64,000 nt of DNA from Halichoerus grypus. Taxonomy: Eukaryota > Chordata > Mammalia > Carnivora > Phocidae. Below are positions 46,440 to 58,385 of the stretch, one piece after another. The notes under the pieces were generated by a model that searched no databases, was not told where the DNA came from, and saw only the letters and a program-made list of their open reading frames with translations. The stretch spans positions 2,976,001 to 3,040,000 of the forward strand of contig NC_135717.1 in the NCBI RefSeq assembly GCF_964656455.1, written 5' to 3'. The stretch's first letter is position 1, and the number at the start of each line of letters is the position of its first letter. The translations under genes were made by a program, and so were the position numbers.

Positions 46440-48180
46440 TTTTTTTGTTTTGTTTTTGTTTTGTTTTTATTCTGAAATAATCCTACATTATACATTTACA
46501 TAAAGTTGCAAAAATCCTGTCTTTCCTCAGGCAGGCCCATGTATCTTTCATCCAGTGGTTATATTTTACATAACTACAGTGCAATTTCAGAACTGGGGAG
46601 ATTGGCATCGGTCCCACGTGTGTGTCTAGTTCTATGTCCTGTTATCACATGTGCAGATTTGTGTACCCACCACTGCAGTCCAGACACAGAGCTGCCCCAC
46701 CACCTCAGAGGTATCCCGGATGCTGCTCCCTCCCCTACAACGTCCCTTACCAGCAACCACTAACCTGTTTTCCATCTCTGTAAGTTTGTCATTTCAAGAA
46801 CAGTAATATAAGGGGAGTGACCTTTCGAGATTGGCTTTCTTCACTCAGCGTAGTGCCCTTGAGATCCCTCCAAGCTGTCTGTATCCACAGGTAGCTCCGT
46901 TTCATTGCTTCAGTGGTGTTTTACAGTGTGGCAGCGGCAGAGTTTGTCTAACCCTTCACCTGTCGAGGGACATTTGTTTCCAGGTGTGGGCTATTCCAAA
47001 TACAGCTGCTGTGAACATTTGCCTATAGGCTTCTGTGTGAATGTGGATTTTCCTTTTATATGGGATCAATGTCCAGGAATACAGCTGCTGGGTCAAATGG
47101 TAAGTATATGTTTAACTTCTTCAAGAAATAGCCAATTTTCCGGCGTGGCTGTGCCATCTTATGTTCTCACCATTAGTGAATGAAAGATGTAGTTTTTCCA
47201 TATCACCATTTTCAATTTTGGCTGTTTTAATAAGTATGTAGTAATAGCTCATTGTGGTCTTGTTTTGCATTTCCTTAATGGCTAGTGATGTTGAGCATCT
47301 TTTCATGGGCTCATTTGCCATCCGTATATCCTCTTCAGTGAAATGTCTCTTTGTGTCCTTTGCCCATTTTCTAATTGGATTTTTTTTTTTAAATCACTGT
47401 TGACTTTTGAGTGTCTTTATATCTTCTAGATGTATGTTCTTGTATCAGATTTGTGGTTTGCAGGTATTTTCTCCCAATCTGTGACATGTCTGTTTCTTTT
47501 CAGGGCTTTTCACAGAAGTTTTTATTTTGTTCAAGTCTAGTTTATTGCTTTTTTTTCATTTATGGGTTGTACTTTTGATGTCATATCTGAGGACTCAACA
47601 AAGAATTTCCCTTGAATTTCTTCTAGAAATTTTATAGTTTTACATTTTACATAGAAATCTTAGATCTATTATGAGTCAATTTTTGTATAAGATGTATGAG
47701 GGTTAGGTCCAGGTTAATTTTTTTCCTTCTGTGAATGTCCAGTTGCTCTAACACCATTTGTTGCAAAGTCTCTTGCTCCGTTGAACTGCATCTTCACCCT
47801 GGTCAAAAACCAGTTGGACAGACTTCTGTGGGTGTGTTTCTAGGTTCTGTATTCTGTTCCATTGATCTGTGTGTCTGTTTATCTGCCAATACCATACTGT
47901 TTCATGAATTTTAGAAAAATCTTCCCTATAGCTACAAAAAAAAAATGGTTCTGGGAGGTTTTTTTCTTCCTCCAATGTTTTCTGTAGTTTTTCACATATA
48001 AGTCCTAGTCATACTTGTCAGATCTTCACATAAGTATAATTTTCACATCTATTGAGTGATTGTGAATGATATTATATCTTTAATTTTTGTTTTCACATGT
48101 TTGTTGCCATTACATGGAAATACAGTTGGTTTTTATGTGCTTATCTTATATCCTGAAACCTTCCTTTCTGATTTATGATG
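46440..48180 (-). pseudogene. Decayed antisense LINE-1 with ORF2 remnants (about 1.7 kb)
   Basis: The 3' UTR complement (46470-46800, 'tgaaataatcctacattatacatttacataaagttgcaaaaa') continues into ORF2 complement ('tacagctgctgggtcaaatggtaagtatatg', 'tgcatttccttaatggctagtgatgttgagcatcttttcatg'). Minus-strand pieces include 'ETVWYWQINRHTDQWNRIQN' at 47748-47975. It is broken by stops throughout. Confidence 0.88.
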
Positions 48181-48529
48181 CTGAAATCATGCCCTTTTAG
48201 GATCCTGGGAAATTCCTTAGTTGAGCCCTGAGTCCTTGTGCTGTGACCTAGCCTTTGATGGTTTCCTGCCTGTGTGATACACCATGTTCAAGGCTTATCT
48301 TGTACATTTCCTGGCACAGACCCATCATCAACCATTTCTCCACAAGAAACTGGTTTCTTCATGTGGAAATGGCATTTAGAGACCACATCTGGCATCAGGA
48401 ATTGGAACCATCACTTTTAACCACTGTGAGATACTGCTTGACTCTGGAATGTGGCGACTAATTAAACCCCTAGATATTCTCTTATCTGTCAGGAAATTCC
48501 CTAGTAAGGGTTCAATGATCATTTGCTAG
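48181..48529. other. Unique intronic sequence
   Basis: Nothing recognised. Confidence 0.45.
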
Positions 48530-48582
48530 TTGAGTGAGTGAGTGAGTAAGTGAATGAATGAATGAATGAATGAATGAATGAA
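48530..48582. repeat. (TGAG)n/(TGAA)n microsatellite
   Basis: About five GAGT units pass into about eight TGAA units. It probably grew from a TGAATGAATGAA word at the end of an old repeat. Confidence 0.93.
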
Positions 48583-49079
48583 AAACATCTTGTGCTAGTC
48601 TGATGGTGGCAAGACAAAAAAAATATTGTATGGCCCATCTAAGAAAGAAAATGTCAAAGGAATTCAAATCACTGCCAATTCTTCAAAGAATTCCAAAACT
48701 CCTGCGAACCACACAACTTCTCTTTCCACCCTCTCTCCTTCCTCCCAGTGACCTCCCACCAGCCTGGCCTCTTTGCTCTCCCTCTTCCTTTCTGGATCCA
48801 CTCCAGACTTCGTGTTTCTCTCCTTGGGCTGAATTCCCAAGACTGTCCCCTTCTCTAGGCTCTGCTGCCACCCCAAACTGCTTGGTGAGGCCCCATAGGA
48901 AAGGAAGAGAGAGACTGCACATGCTCTTGATTGGAAGTCTTCTCTCCTCACCACAAATAAGCACATGGATGCCGGCACTTGATCACAGGTAGCTGTGCAT
49001 CAGGCCTGCGGCGTGATGGTGGGACGCGCATTGCCCGGCGCTGTCGGTATTCAGCAGTGCACGTCCCACCACCACGTAC
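48583..49079. other. Unique intronic sequence, pyrimidine-rich
   Basis: CT-rich at 48715-48850, producing a 129-residue plus frame and two overlapping minus frames without domains. No splice context. Confidence 0.45.
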
Positions 49080-49164
49080 ACGCTTCAGACTTATTTTTTA
49101 ATACACAAGATGGCCCTGTGAGCTAGGCAAAGATCTCTCATTTCAGAGGTGAAGAAACGGAGCC
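49080..49164 (-). mobile_element. MIR-like fragment, minus orientation
   Basis: 'atggccctgtgagctaggcaaag' and 'catttcagaggtgaagaaacggagcccagagaactaacgtgg' follow the complement of the MIR core. Confidence 0.6.
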
Positions 49165-49640
49165 CAGAGAACTAACGTGGCTGCTGTAACAAATTTCCAT
49201 AAACTCAGTGACTTAAAACAACACAGGTCTATTTTCTTGCATTCTAGAGGTCGGAAGTCCGAATTGAGTCTGACTGGATAAAATCAAGGTGTGTGGAGGG
49301 CTGCATTCCTCTGGCAGGTCTGGGGAAGAATCTGTTTCTTGCCTTTCCAGCTCTAGAGGCGCCTGTGTCCTTGGACCTGTAGCCCCTCGTCCATCCTCAA
49401 GCCAACAGAGTCGCACCTTCAGACCTCTCTCTGGCTCTGACTCTCCTGACTGTGTTCATTTTGAGGGACTCTTGTGATGACTTGGACCTACCCAGATCAT
49501 CCAGTATCATCTTCCCATATGGGATCCTTAATCACATCTGCAGAGTTCCTCTGCTGTGTGAGGAAACATATTTGCAGGCTCTGGGGGTTAGCACGTGGCC
49601 AGCCCTGGGGCCATTATTCCGTAGACACAAAGGAAGTGGC
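49165..49640 (-). mobile_element. Probable MaLR (MLT1-type) LTR relic
   Basis: 'ggctgctgtaacaaatttccataaactcagtgacttaaaacaacac' and 'cattctagaggtcggaagtccgaattgagtctgactggataaaatcaaggtg' are the well-known 3' part of MLT1-like LTRs in complement, followed by degraded sequence to 'ctctgggggttagcacg'. It is noncoding, with no internal retroviral genes. Family assignment is from memory of the phrase pattern. Confidence 0.65.
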
Positions 49641-49669
49641 TGTGCTACTTATCAGGGCTGAGAGTTAGG

Positions 49670-52600
49670 CTGCACCTTTTCCTGCCTCCCCGCCCTGCAA
49701 GGCTGGCCTCTCCTTTGGGGACTCTCAGAGGGCTTTACCTTTGGGTAACTCTGGCAAAGAGTCGGCTGTGGTCTTTCACTCTGTTCAGACGTAGTGCCTG
49801 GTTCATTGTAATCATTTGGGGCCAGGGTGTGGGTTGAATACTGCTTGGGGCAAACCTAAAATGCCTGTTGAGAAATGTGGCCAAGGACCGAGAACGAATC
49901 CATCAACACCTAACGAACAACAGCGTGGTTCTCCATGAAGACAAACGGAGGCAATTACGTTTTATGTTACTGTGTTATGTTTGTCATGGAAATGAACTGC
50001 ATGATCGTTAACAACGGCAGGAAGTGGAGACAGTTGGGGAAAGTGCCTGTTACCCTTTCTTCTGTTTTTATCCATTTTCCTCATTTTGTTTTCCTGTGGG
50101 GTGTCTAGGCACCATGAGTGATGTCACCTAACCCTGCATGCTGCCTGTACCTCACAGGGGTACTGTCATGGTAATAATGTTTTCAGTATACTTAGACTTT
50201 CTCAAAATGGTCCTCTTTAAATTATTTATGGCTATATTTTGGGCATATCACCATTTACCCTGGCAAATCTGAAGTTACCTGCCTATTTTCTCATTTTAGA
50301 CACATCCTAATGTCCAAATCAAATGGTTTTATAAAGCTTTTCCTGGAAAAGTCCGAAGTGGGTAGTTCTTGAGAAAAAAGATTGCCTGTCTCCAAAGGAA
50401 ATGATCACTAATCTTCATAGCTGACCCCAAGTCTCCAATGTCTGCCTCTTGTTCGCAGGAGCAATGGCTGGATCTAGTGGGGAAGATAATTCCTACCAGA
50501 GTGACCAAGGAGGCCTGGCTTTCGGGTTCTGCCAGGATAGGAAGGGGAACCGCTCACCTCCAGCTTATATACCTCATGGGTATGGGGCTCCTCTGCCAAG
50601 CTCTGGCCTGTTGTGGAGCAGTGGTCCTCCTGGTAGATGTCAACACGTGGGACTTTGACAAACCCAAGTGCATCACCAGCTCCATGGTCACTGCCTCATG
50701 CTGAGCACTGTCCTAGCTACCGAGGGGCCTGACCTGAGTCCTAGAGAAGTGGGGGAGAGAGACAGAGAGGGAGAGATGGAGACGGGAGGGAGGGAGAGGC
50801 ACACACCCAGGCTGCAGCACTCTTGAATGCCAGGACAAAGGTTTACGCCAAATACTGTTCCTGGCCTCGTGCCCCACCAGGTCCGGGGAGAGGGAAGGCG
50901 GCTAGACTCAGGTGAGGGAACTCAAGAGAATTTGGGGTGGGTGGGGTGGAGGGGACTGGGTTAGTCTTCATTCCTCTACTTTCTTTGGGAAAGTTCCTTC
51001 ACCTCTCGTAGCATCTGTTTCCTCCCTGTAGGGGTGACAACAGTAGCTCAGCATTTTGGAGTTGGGGGCATATGCCAGGCCTCGTGCTAATCTTGTTTGT
51101 TTCTCATGCCAGTGCTAAGCAATGAGTGCCTTTGTTATCCCCACCGACAGACAGGCAGCCTGTTCAGCGCCCACAGCCGGGGCGGGACGCAGAGGAGGGT
51201 CCCCGGCAGTGATCTCTCCATCCACTTCTTGGTCACAACCACCGGGTGCTGGGAGAACCAGATGCGGCGATGTGTGCAGAGCGCTGAGCACGTGCCAGGC
51301 CCGTGGGACGTGCTCAGAAAAGTCTGCATCTTCTCTCTGTGAGGAGGGCAGAGCAGCTTGGCAGAGGAGGGTGGTTGAAAGGGGCTTCTTGCTCCTTCTG
51401 TGGAACTGCAAGCAGCCCCAGGTTGTGGGATGAATGGGGGCTGCCCAGGGCATCTGTTCTCAGGGAGATACATCCAAAACAAGCTCACCCCTGCTGAAAT
51501 GGAACTCAGAGAAACCTGTCAGAACTCAGGCAAAAACACCACCGTCCCTCTCCCAGCTGTGGCTAACGGTTCTGCTGGATTCGCTGATCGGCACCTTTGG
51601 ACTACCTCCCAGTGCAGGGTAAATAATGCAAGGTCTTCTGGGCCCTTAGCCCAGCCTGCGCTCCCTGAAGACATTCTCATTTCACATAACAAGGGATGTG
51701 GTAACCCTTCCTGAGGGTTTAGTTTAGGAGCCCAGGGTTTTAAATCCCTCCCAGTCTTATTTATAAATCAGTTGCTCTGTGTGACTGTTTTACCATTTCC
51801 CTGAGTTTGTGGGCCAGGCAGTGTGCGTAAGCGCAGAAGCTCGTGGGCTGTGTGATGGAGCATTCTGTTTATACACAAATGCCGTGGCCCATACCAGTAG
51901 TTTCCAGAAGGAAACAGAGTTAAAAGTTGGGTATCCTTCTAGATTTATTGTCATCTCCACTGCCGACAGAGTTCTGTCCTTGAGCACGAGGCTCTTGCCC
52001 ACAGTCTGGGGAACGTGCGTTTTCCGGGAGTGCGTGGAGGGGCGCTGCCACGGAGCTGCAGCTGTAATACTTGAGGTGTTGCGGCTCTGCCACGGCCACG
52101 TGGTCTGTGGGCACAGCTTTGTCCCTAAGTCATCAAAGACCATTTAACAAAGAGTAGGACCTCTTTGTCGTAATCACCTTCCTTTCAAGAGGAACTAATG
52201 CCGTGACTGACTTGCAAGGGGGAGAACATTCCAGAAGCAGTCTGTCTCCCCCCCCCCCCCCCGCCTTGATCTGCCAGCATTCCTCACTGTTGTTTGCTCT
52301 TCAAGAAGCACTGTTTTTCACGGCCGCTACTCCTTGTGCTTGATCCTGCCACGAAGACATGACCCCACACAGGCGCTGCCACGCGGAGCCAGGGTCACGC
52401 GCTCTGCCCACCGCCCGTTCTGCAGGAGGAAGAAAGCCTCCATGTGCCTTGTGCTGAGGGAAGGGAGATGCAGAGACAAACTGTCTGACTTGTCTGGATG
52501 CATGAATCGCCAGGCTCAGCCTTCCCGACACAGCCCGCTAGGCGGGGACGGCTGCCTCGGAATGACAGGGGGTCACAGGGGCTGCAGGCGGGCACGCACG

Positions 52601-53875
52601 CCCTGTGGGGGCCTTCACGGGGTTCTCGCATCCCCTGGCTTGGCGGCAGCCCGCTCTGCACGCCGGCAGTTTGGGGAAGAGTATCTCAGTCGGCCATGGC
52701 AATACGCATTTAATTCTGGGCTGACATAGGTATTATTTTTATTATGCCATATATAAAGTGAACTTTTTCAGATCTGTCCACTATTTGGAGAGGATCTCAG
52801 GAGAGTCCCCCTCTAGGGACAGTTTCGTTAGGGCCTGTCTAGGTTCTAGATGTCCTTCTGTCATCCTTTGTAATGGTTTCTAGTTGGAGTGGATTTTACG
52901 GTCTGGGTGAGTTCCAGTGTTTAAGGACCTGACTACACGTTCTGCACATTTTGTTGAGTCTTGTTTCTTTTTCTAATTGTTTTGTTTTAGCAGGAGAAAA
53001 ACGTGGCTGGGAATTTTTATGCCTGAACTTCAGCTCTGTTTGAACCTTCCTCAGTCAACTTCATTCTTCCACATACGACCAGGCCAGAATTTGGGTATGG
53101 CCTCGTATTTGTGCCCAGAGCTGGAACCATTAGCTAAAATAACGAAAGGCCCTGGGTAAAGTATACATTGATTAAAATGCTTTTTAAAAGTAGCTAGAAA
53201 AAGAAATAAAAAGCAAAACAAAATGAGTGGACTAGAAAAATAGATGAGTAAAAATACCTGGAAAATTTAAGAAGCACTGCTATAAATAAATCCATTTATC
53301 CTGGCCGAAAATCCCCGATGCAATATACGCTGCAGTAGGTGTATCGGATTACCCTGAAATTTCTTTACTGCTTTCCCATCTCTCCTGTTGTGCAGTATCT
53401 TTCCAAGAGGAAAAGGACTGATTCTGTTCATGACACGTCAACATGTGTTGAGAAGAATCCAGGGATTTTCCAGCATTAAAGTCTCCTATCGTAGGGTTTG
53501 CTGTTGGAGTGGGAGATGAGTGGAGGTACCTGAAAATAGGCTTTTCTAGGCTTCTTTGCGAGAGCATTACTTTGGCTTCTGCACACATGGCTTTAGGGAG
53601 TAGCAGCTTTGGATTATTTTATGACGTGAATCTGGTAATTCCGTGACTTGGCCGTGTTTGTATGGCAGTCTGGTCAGTAAAACTGTGAAAAGTATTTGAT
53701 ATTTAGCCCTAGAAGGAGGATGGTAGACTACATTTATTACCTGACTACCTGCCATCCATACGCACCACACCTGAGGAGCCAGATTCAGATCCGGCAAACA
53801 CTGAGCACAGGACTTAGTGTCAGCCCCACTCATGTCACTGCCTGATTTCCACTTGACGAAGGTCCTTTTGACGTG
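49670..53875. other. Unique intronic sequence, several GC-rich patches
   Basis: No named repeat or exon was recognised over about 4.2 kb. 50745-50805 is a GA-rich run. 52246-52262 is a C homopolymer of about 17. 51100-51500 and 52320-52700 are GC-rich with overlapping frames of 100-131 residues on both strands and no domains. The sequence near 50449-50658 reads open after a possible acceptor (tcttgttcgcag) but matches nothing I know. Confidence 0.45.
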
Positions 53876-56260
53876 AGTCCTGTCACCCCTACTTCACAGA
53901 TGACAAAACCAAGTAGTGAGCCTGAGGGAACAAACCAGAGCCAGACCTGATTCCAGGCCTGTTGACCCGTCCAGGTCACACTTGTCTGGATATTTCCAGG
54001 ACCTTTCTCTATCAACACAGAGTATTGTGATTACTTCAGCCTGGGTTTACCCATGGAGTTACTGCCTGTTGTCTGTAATTATCTTGTACTGGTGGAAAGA
54101 GGGGCTGTCTTCTCTGTAGACCATTTGAGATTTTAATTTGAAGACAGGCCATGTTTTACCTCAACCCACCAGGAACTAGTCTTGGAGAAGATGAATGAGC
54201 TCTGAGCTCTGGTGTCCCTTCTGCTTTATTCAGAGACAGACATTGTGCCCTCAGGAGGGTGTCCCTCTTTGCTTCTCTTTGTGGCGCAGGGAAGTTCTGT
54301 CTCTGTGCTGCTAGGCGAGCCGACCCTGATGCCCACCCAGTGCCGCGCTCCTAGTGAGCAGTCCGGGAAGCCCCAGGCCAGGCCCACAGTTTGGGGGAAA
54401 GGTGGATGCGTCATCCTTTGGAGCAGGACAAATAGGAGCCCTTGACCAGAGCTTCAGGAGGAAGGCAAGACTTGTGGGTGGGAGGCTCAACAGAGGTGAG
54501 GCTGGTACTTGCTTCCACGTCACCCCCAGAAGCAGCCCTCCTGGTACTGAGCTATTGCGTGTGTTCTGGGATAGAGACCTGACCTGTCTTTCTAATATGA
54601 CATCTCATCCGCATTTCACTTTTTAAGAAGCTGTCACCAGGAAGATGGATGTGGTCAGACCTCCACATTTTCAGCTGCCTCTTTGGCTTCTCTACTCCTC
54701 CTCTAAAATTCTATAAAATATAGTTGGGACTTCACAGACCTATCATTTTCTTTTTCTGTCTTTTGGATGTGTTCATCTCATTGACTTAGCTCCTTGTGCT
54801 CAGTAACCGTATTCCCTGGTCACCTTCCCTGGACGGTGTCATGCACACCACAGGCGCTCCATACAGACTCACTGAAGGGTTGGGTGACCCCTTTCCTTGC
54901 CTGGGTTCTGGTACCGAGATGGAGTTGCAAACTCAAAAATGAACAGTGAGAGAAAATTTATCAGTATGAATACGTGCATGTTTTCTTCTTTCTATTCATT
55001 CAACACGCATCTATTGGTGACATTCTGTTTGTCAGGCTCTGTGCTTAAATACTGGGGGCAACTGTGTCTAAGGCGGAACATCTGTGTATTGAACATGCTT
55101 CAGATCCAGACAGTTTAAGGGAGTTATCATTTGAGAAATCCTATCCTATAATGTACCCCCACTGGTATCTGTAATTAAGAGTTGACAGCTAATGTAGAAT
55201 AAAGACTTTATATAAATTTAATTATATTTCCCCATATACTTGCCCTAATGAAATTAACCACACATGCTATAGAAAAGACTCCCTGCATGGATTAAATTGA
55301 AATGTTTGGCAAAGCACGGACCACAGTGGTAACTAAGCTGGTGGAAAGCTTGATGGCTCTTCCCTGTCTCTGTATCTTGCTGCTCTTCAGGGAAAGTGAA
55401 TAAAGTGTTTCCTGTTACTTCTTGTAGTTCATAAAAACACTGAATCTAAGCTCCATGGGACATGGGCTGTGTGCACCTGGTTCAGGTTTGTACGCCCTCT
55501 GCTCTGAGTTAGGCCTGGGGACTCAAATCTAAGTAATGAATACAGTTATTTGGTTCTCTTCCCACGGCAGTCCAGGAGAATGTCTACCCTTGCTTTCCTT
55601 CCTGGTCTCGGGCAGCTCCTGGGGGGAGGTACAAGTGAGGCCGTTTTCATCAACCACCAAGCTGGTGCTTCCATAATTAAGGTGTCGGGGCCACAGGTTG
55701 GAAAGCCGGTGTTCTGTATGACATTGAGAGTGTGACGTCCCCCGACATTGGCAAGTGTGGCAGGAAGCTCACTTGAAGATATGCCCGCTGATTGCCCCGC
55801 CCCCAGCCCCATGCATCCAATGCGTAAGCCCTTGGATCTAGGTGTCCAGGGGCATTTTCCCCTCACGGGTGATTTTGATCAGAGCTGATGGCCAAAGACC
55901 CCAGGGATCTCCTCTGAGGTTTTAACTTCCCCGAAATAGAGAATTCTTATTTTGCCAACTGCCTCAAGAAAGTGTTGGGAGAATCACGTGCAGAGCCAAA
56001 AGCACTTGGAACGTGCCCTTTCAAATGAGTCCTCTTCTGAACCACTGTATTTCCTTCTTAGTAAAGCCCCATTACTCAGGACAGCTGATAGATTTCTCTC
56101 TGAGAACTGTCCCTGTGCTTATGGCCGGCAGCAAGCAACCCTTCAGCTTGTTCTTCACATGTCCAACACTCTGTTTTCCCAAGCTGTAGTGCACTGAACT
56201 TTTGAATTTGTGTATCATTTTCTTTCTTACTATCCCCTGGAATTAAAAGTTAGAAGATTT
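53876..56260. other. Unique intronic sequence with small MIR/L2-like scraps
   Basis: 'cacccctacttcacagatgacaaaaccaag' at about 53885 is a short MIR-core complement. 54780-54890 resembles an L2 3' end weakly. 55000-55060 ('ttcattcaacacgcatctattggtgacattctgtttgtcaggctctgtgc') is another old-repeat phrase. No exon was recognised. Confidence 0.45.
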
Positions 56261-56261
56261 C

Positions 56262-57042
56262 ATTTTGATACCACCTTACACCAGTTAGAATGGCAAAAAT
56301 TGACAAGGCAAGAAACAACAAATGTTGGAGAGGTTGTGGAGAAAGGGGAACCCTCTTACACTGTTGGTGGGAATGCAAGTTGGCACAGCCACTTTGGAAA
56401 ACAGTGTGGAGGTGCCTCAAAAAGTTAAAAATAGATCTACCCTATGACCCAGCAATTGCACTATTGGGTATTTACCCCAAAGATGTAGTGAAAAGAAGGG
56501 CCATATGCACCCCAATGTTCATAGCAGCAATGTCCGCAATAGCCAAACTGTGGAAAGAGCCGAGATGCCCTTCAACAGAGGAATGGATAAAGAAGATGTG
56601 GTTCATATATACAATGGAATATTACTCAGCCATCAGAAAGGATGAATACCCAACTTTTGCATCAACATGGGTGGGACTGGAGGAGATTATGCTAAGTGAA
56701 ATAAGTCAAGCAGAGAAAGTCAATTATCATATGGCTTCACTTATTTGTGGGACATAAGGAATAGCATGGAGGACATTAGGAGAAGGAAGGGGAAAATGAA
56801 GGGGGGGAAATCGGAGGGGGAGACGAACCATGAGAGACTATGGACTCTGAGAAACAAACTGAGGGTTTTAGAGGGGATGGGGTCGGGGGGATGGGTTAGC
56901 CCGGTGATGGGTATTAAGGAGGGCATGTACTGCATGGAGCACTGGGGGTTATACGAAAACAATGAATCATGGATCACTACGTCAAAAACTAATGATGTGC
57001 TGTATGGTGACTAACATAACATAATAAAAAATATTATAAAAA
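56262..57042 (+). pseudogene. 5'-truncated LINE-1: ORF2 C-terminus and 3' UTR, plus orientation
   Basis: An open frame at 56290-56757 (155 residues) is the LINE-1 ORF2 C-terminus. It contains the Cys-rich zinc-knuckle-like '[20 protein letters not shown]', then '[14 protein letters not shown]', '[20 protein letters not shown]' and '[20 protein letters not shown]'. It ends in-frame before the 3' UTR (ggagggggagacgaaccatgagagac, etc.) and an A-rich tail at about 57042. All of ORF1 and most of ORF2 are absent, so it is a dead fragment, though a rather intact one. A short GAATTAAAA flank on both sides may be part of the duplication. Confidence 0.95.
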
Positions 57043-58385
57043 AATGAAATGTAGAATTAAAATGGGGAAGACTAAGGAAATAATTTCATGTAAAACCACA
57101 CATACATTTATTTTAATAAAGTGAAAATAAAGGAAAAATCTCCTTGGCTTAATGCTATAATTTTCCTGTAAAGTCAATGTAAGTTTTAAATTAGTACTTT
57201 GGAATTATGTGATAAAAAAGCCAAGTAGTCTGTATGATGGGCAAAGTACTAAACGCATACCGTTGCATTCATTTTGAAAGTTGTTCTTCTGGAATAAAAG
57301 TGATTTACTGTGGAAAGATATTTTAAAATACAGAAATCAAAAGAAAATAAGTTATAATCTTACCACTCAGAGTTCACTACTGTTAACATTTACATATACA
57401 CATACAGAGAATTATGTCTGTGCCCTGAGGACACACTCTTCTCTTTTTGAACCCAAGTGGATGCCACTGGACATGCTGTTCTGCATCTGTATCGGGATTC
57501 ATTTGACTTCTAGAAACAGAAACCCTAACTTAAACAAGTTTAAACGTGAATAAAGTACATCATCTCATGAAATAGGGGCCCAGAGAGAGGATGGGCTGCT
57601 GGATGGTTGGTTCAATGCCTCGGTCGGGTCATCAAGATGAAGGACCTAGCTACTCTCTTTTCTCTCTGTCCTGCCACCAGCATCATGAGCTTCATGCTAA
57701 GGTTTTTCCCTTTGTGGTCATACAGTTGCCACTATGAGCATCTGGACAGCACGCTTCTTCATTCACATCTGGTGGAGGGAGAAAAAGCCTGTTCCCGCCA
57801 GCCATGAATGGAGATCCTGCCCTTCCGCCTGGTGAGACGAACTTAGGCCTGACTGCCCCAGAGTAAGGACAGTCCCCAGACACCTGCCATAGGCCGACTG
57901 GCTCAAGCCTGGCTTCCTCGGTCAGTCCCTGGCAAGAGGGATTGGCTTACCGTGATTGGTTTATACTGGTTGGGGTCAATTCTCCAAACCACGTCGCTAC
58001 TATAAAATGGTGGGGATGAGGAATAGATGTTGGAAGTCAGCCCCCTCCTCAGTAACCTGATATTTTCACAGAATGTTTTATGGACACATAGAAGAGTCAT
58101 GTTAAAGGATCAGTTAGCTTACTTTCTCATCATCACCTTCAGGCTATTGTCTAATGTGCTCTGACTCTCAAAATTCTGTCCCTCCTCCTGCTTTTGTCTA
58201 CATGCCGCCTTCCCCCTCGTGAGGGCGGTTGGCAGCCTCCAGGTGTGGGATGCACATTTCCTGCCTGGCCTCCAGCAGGGGTGAGAGCCCTCCCCCGAGC
58301 GTGCTCCTCCCCGTTGTCCAGTGGGGCAGCCTGGGTCCCATGCCAGTTCCTCATGTCTTACATGTGGCTCCTGTACCTGTAGAGG
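57043..58385. other. Intronic sequence; possible ancient repeat at 57490-58010
   Basis: 57043-57480 is AT-rich and unremarkable. 57490-58010 ('aaaccctaacttaaacaagtttaaacgtgaataaagtacatcatctcatg ... gattggcttaccgtgattggtttatactgg') resembles a dispersed mammalian repeat that I cannot name. 58130-58385 leads into the minisatellite and is GC-rich near its edge. Confidence 0.4.

Noticed and set aside
50449..50704. Possible unannotated exon (frame after tcttgttcgcag)
   Set aside because: The acceptor-like sequence is suggestive, but there is no recognisable domain and two frames are open equally. Evidence is too thin without RNA data.
56290..56757. 155-residue zinc-knuckle-like open frame as a host gene
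   Set aside because: It is the LINE-1 ORF2 C-terminus followed by the LINE-1 3' UTR and A-tail.
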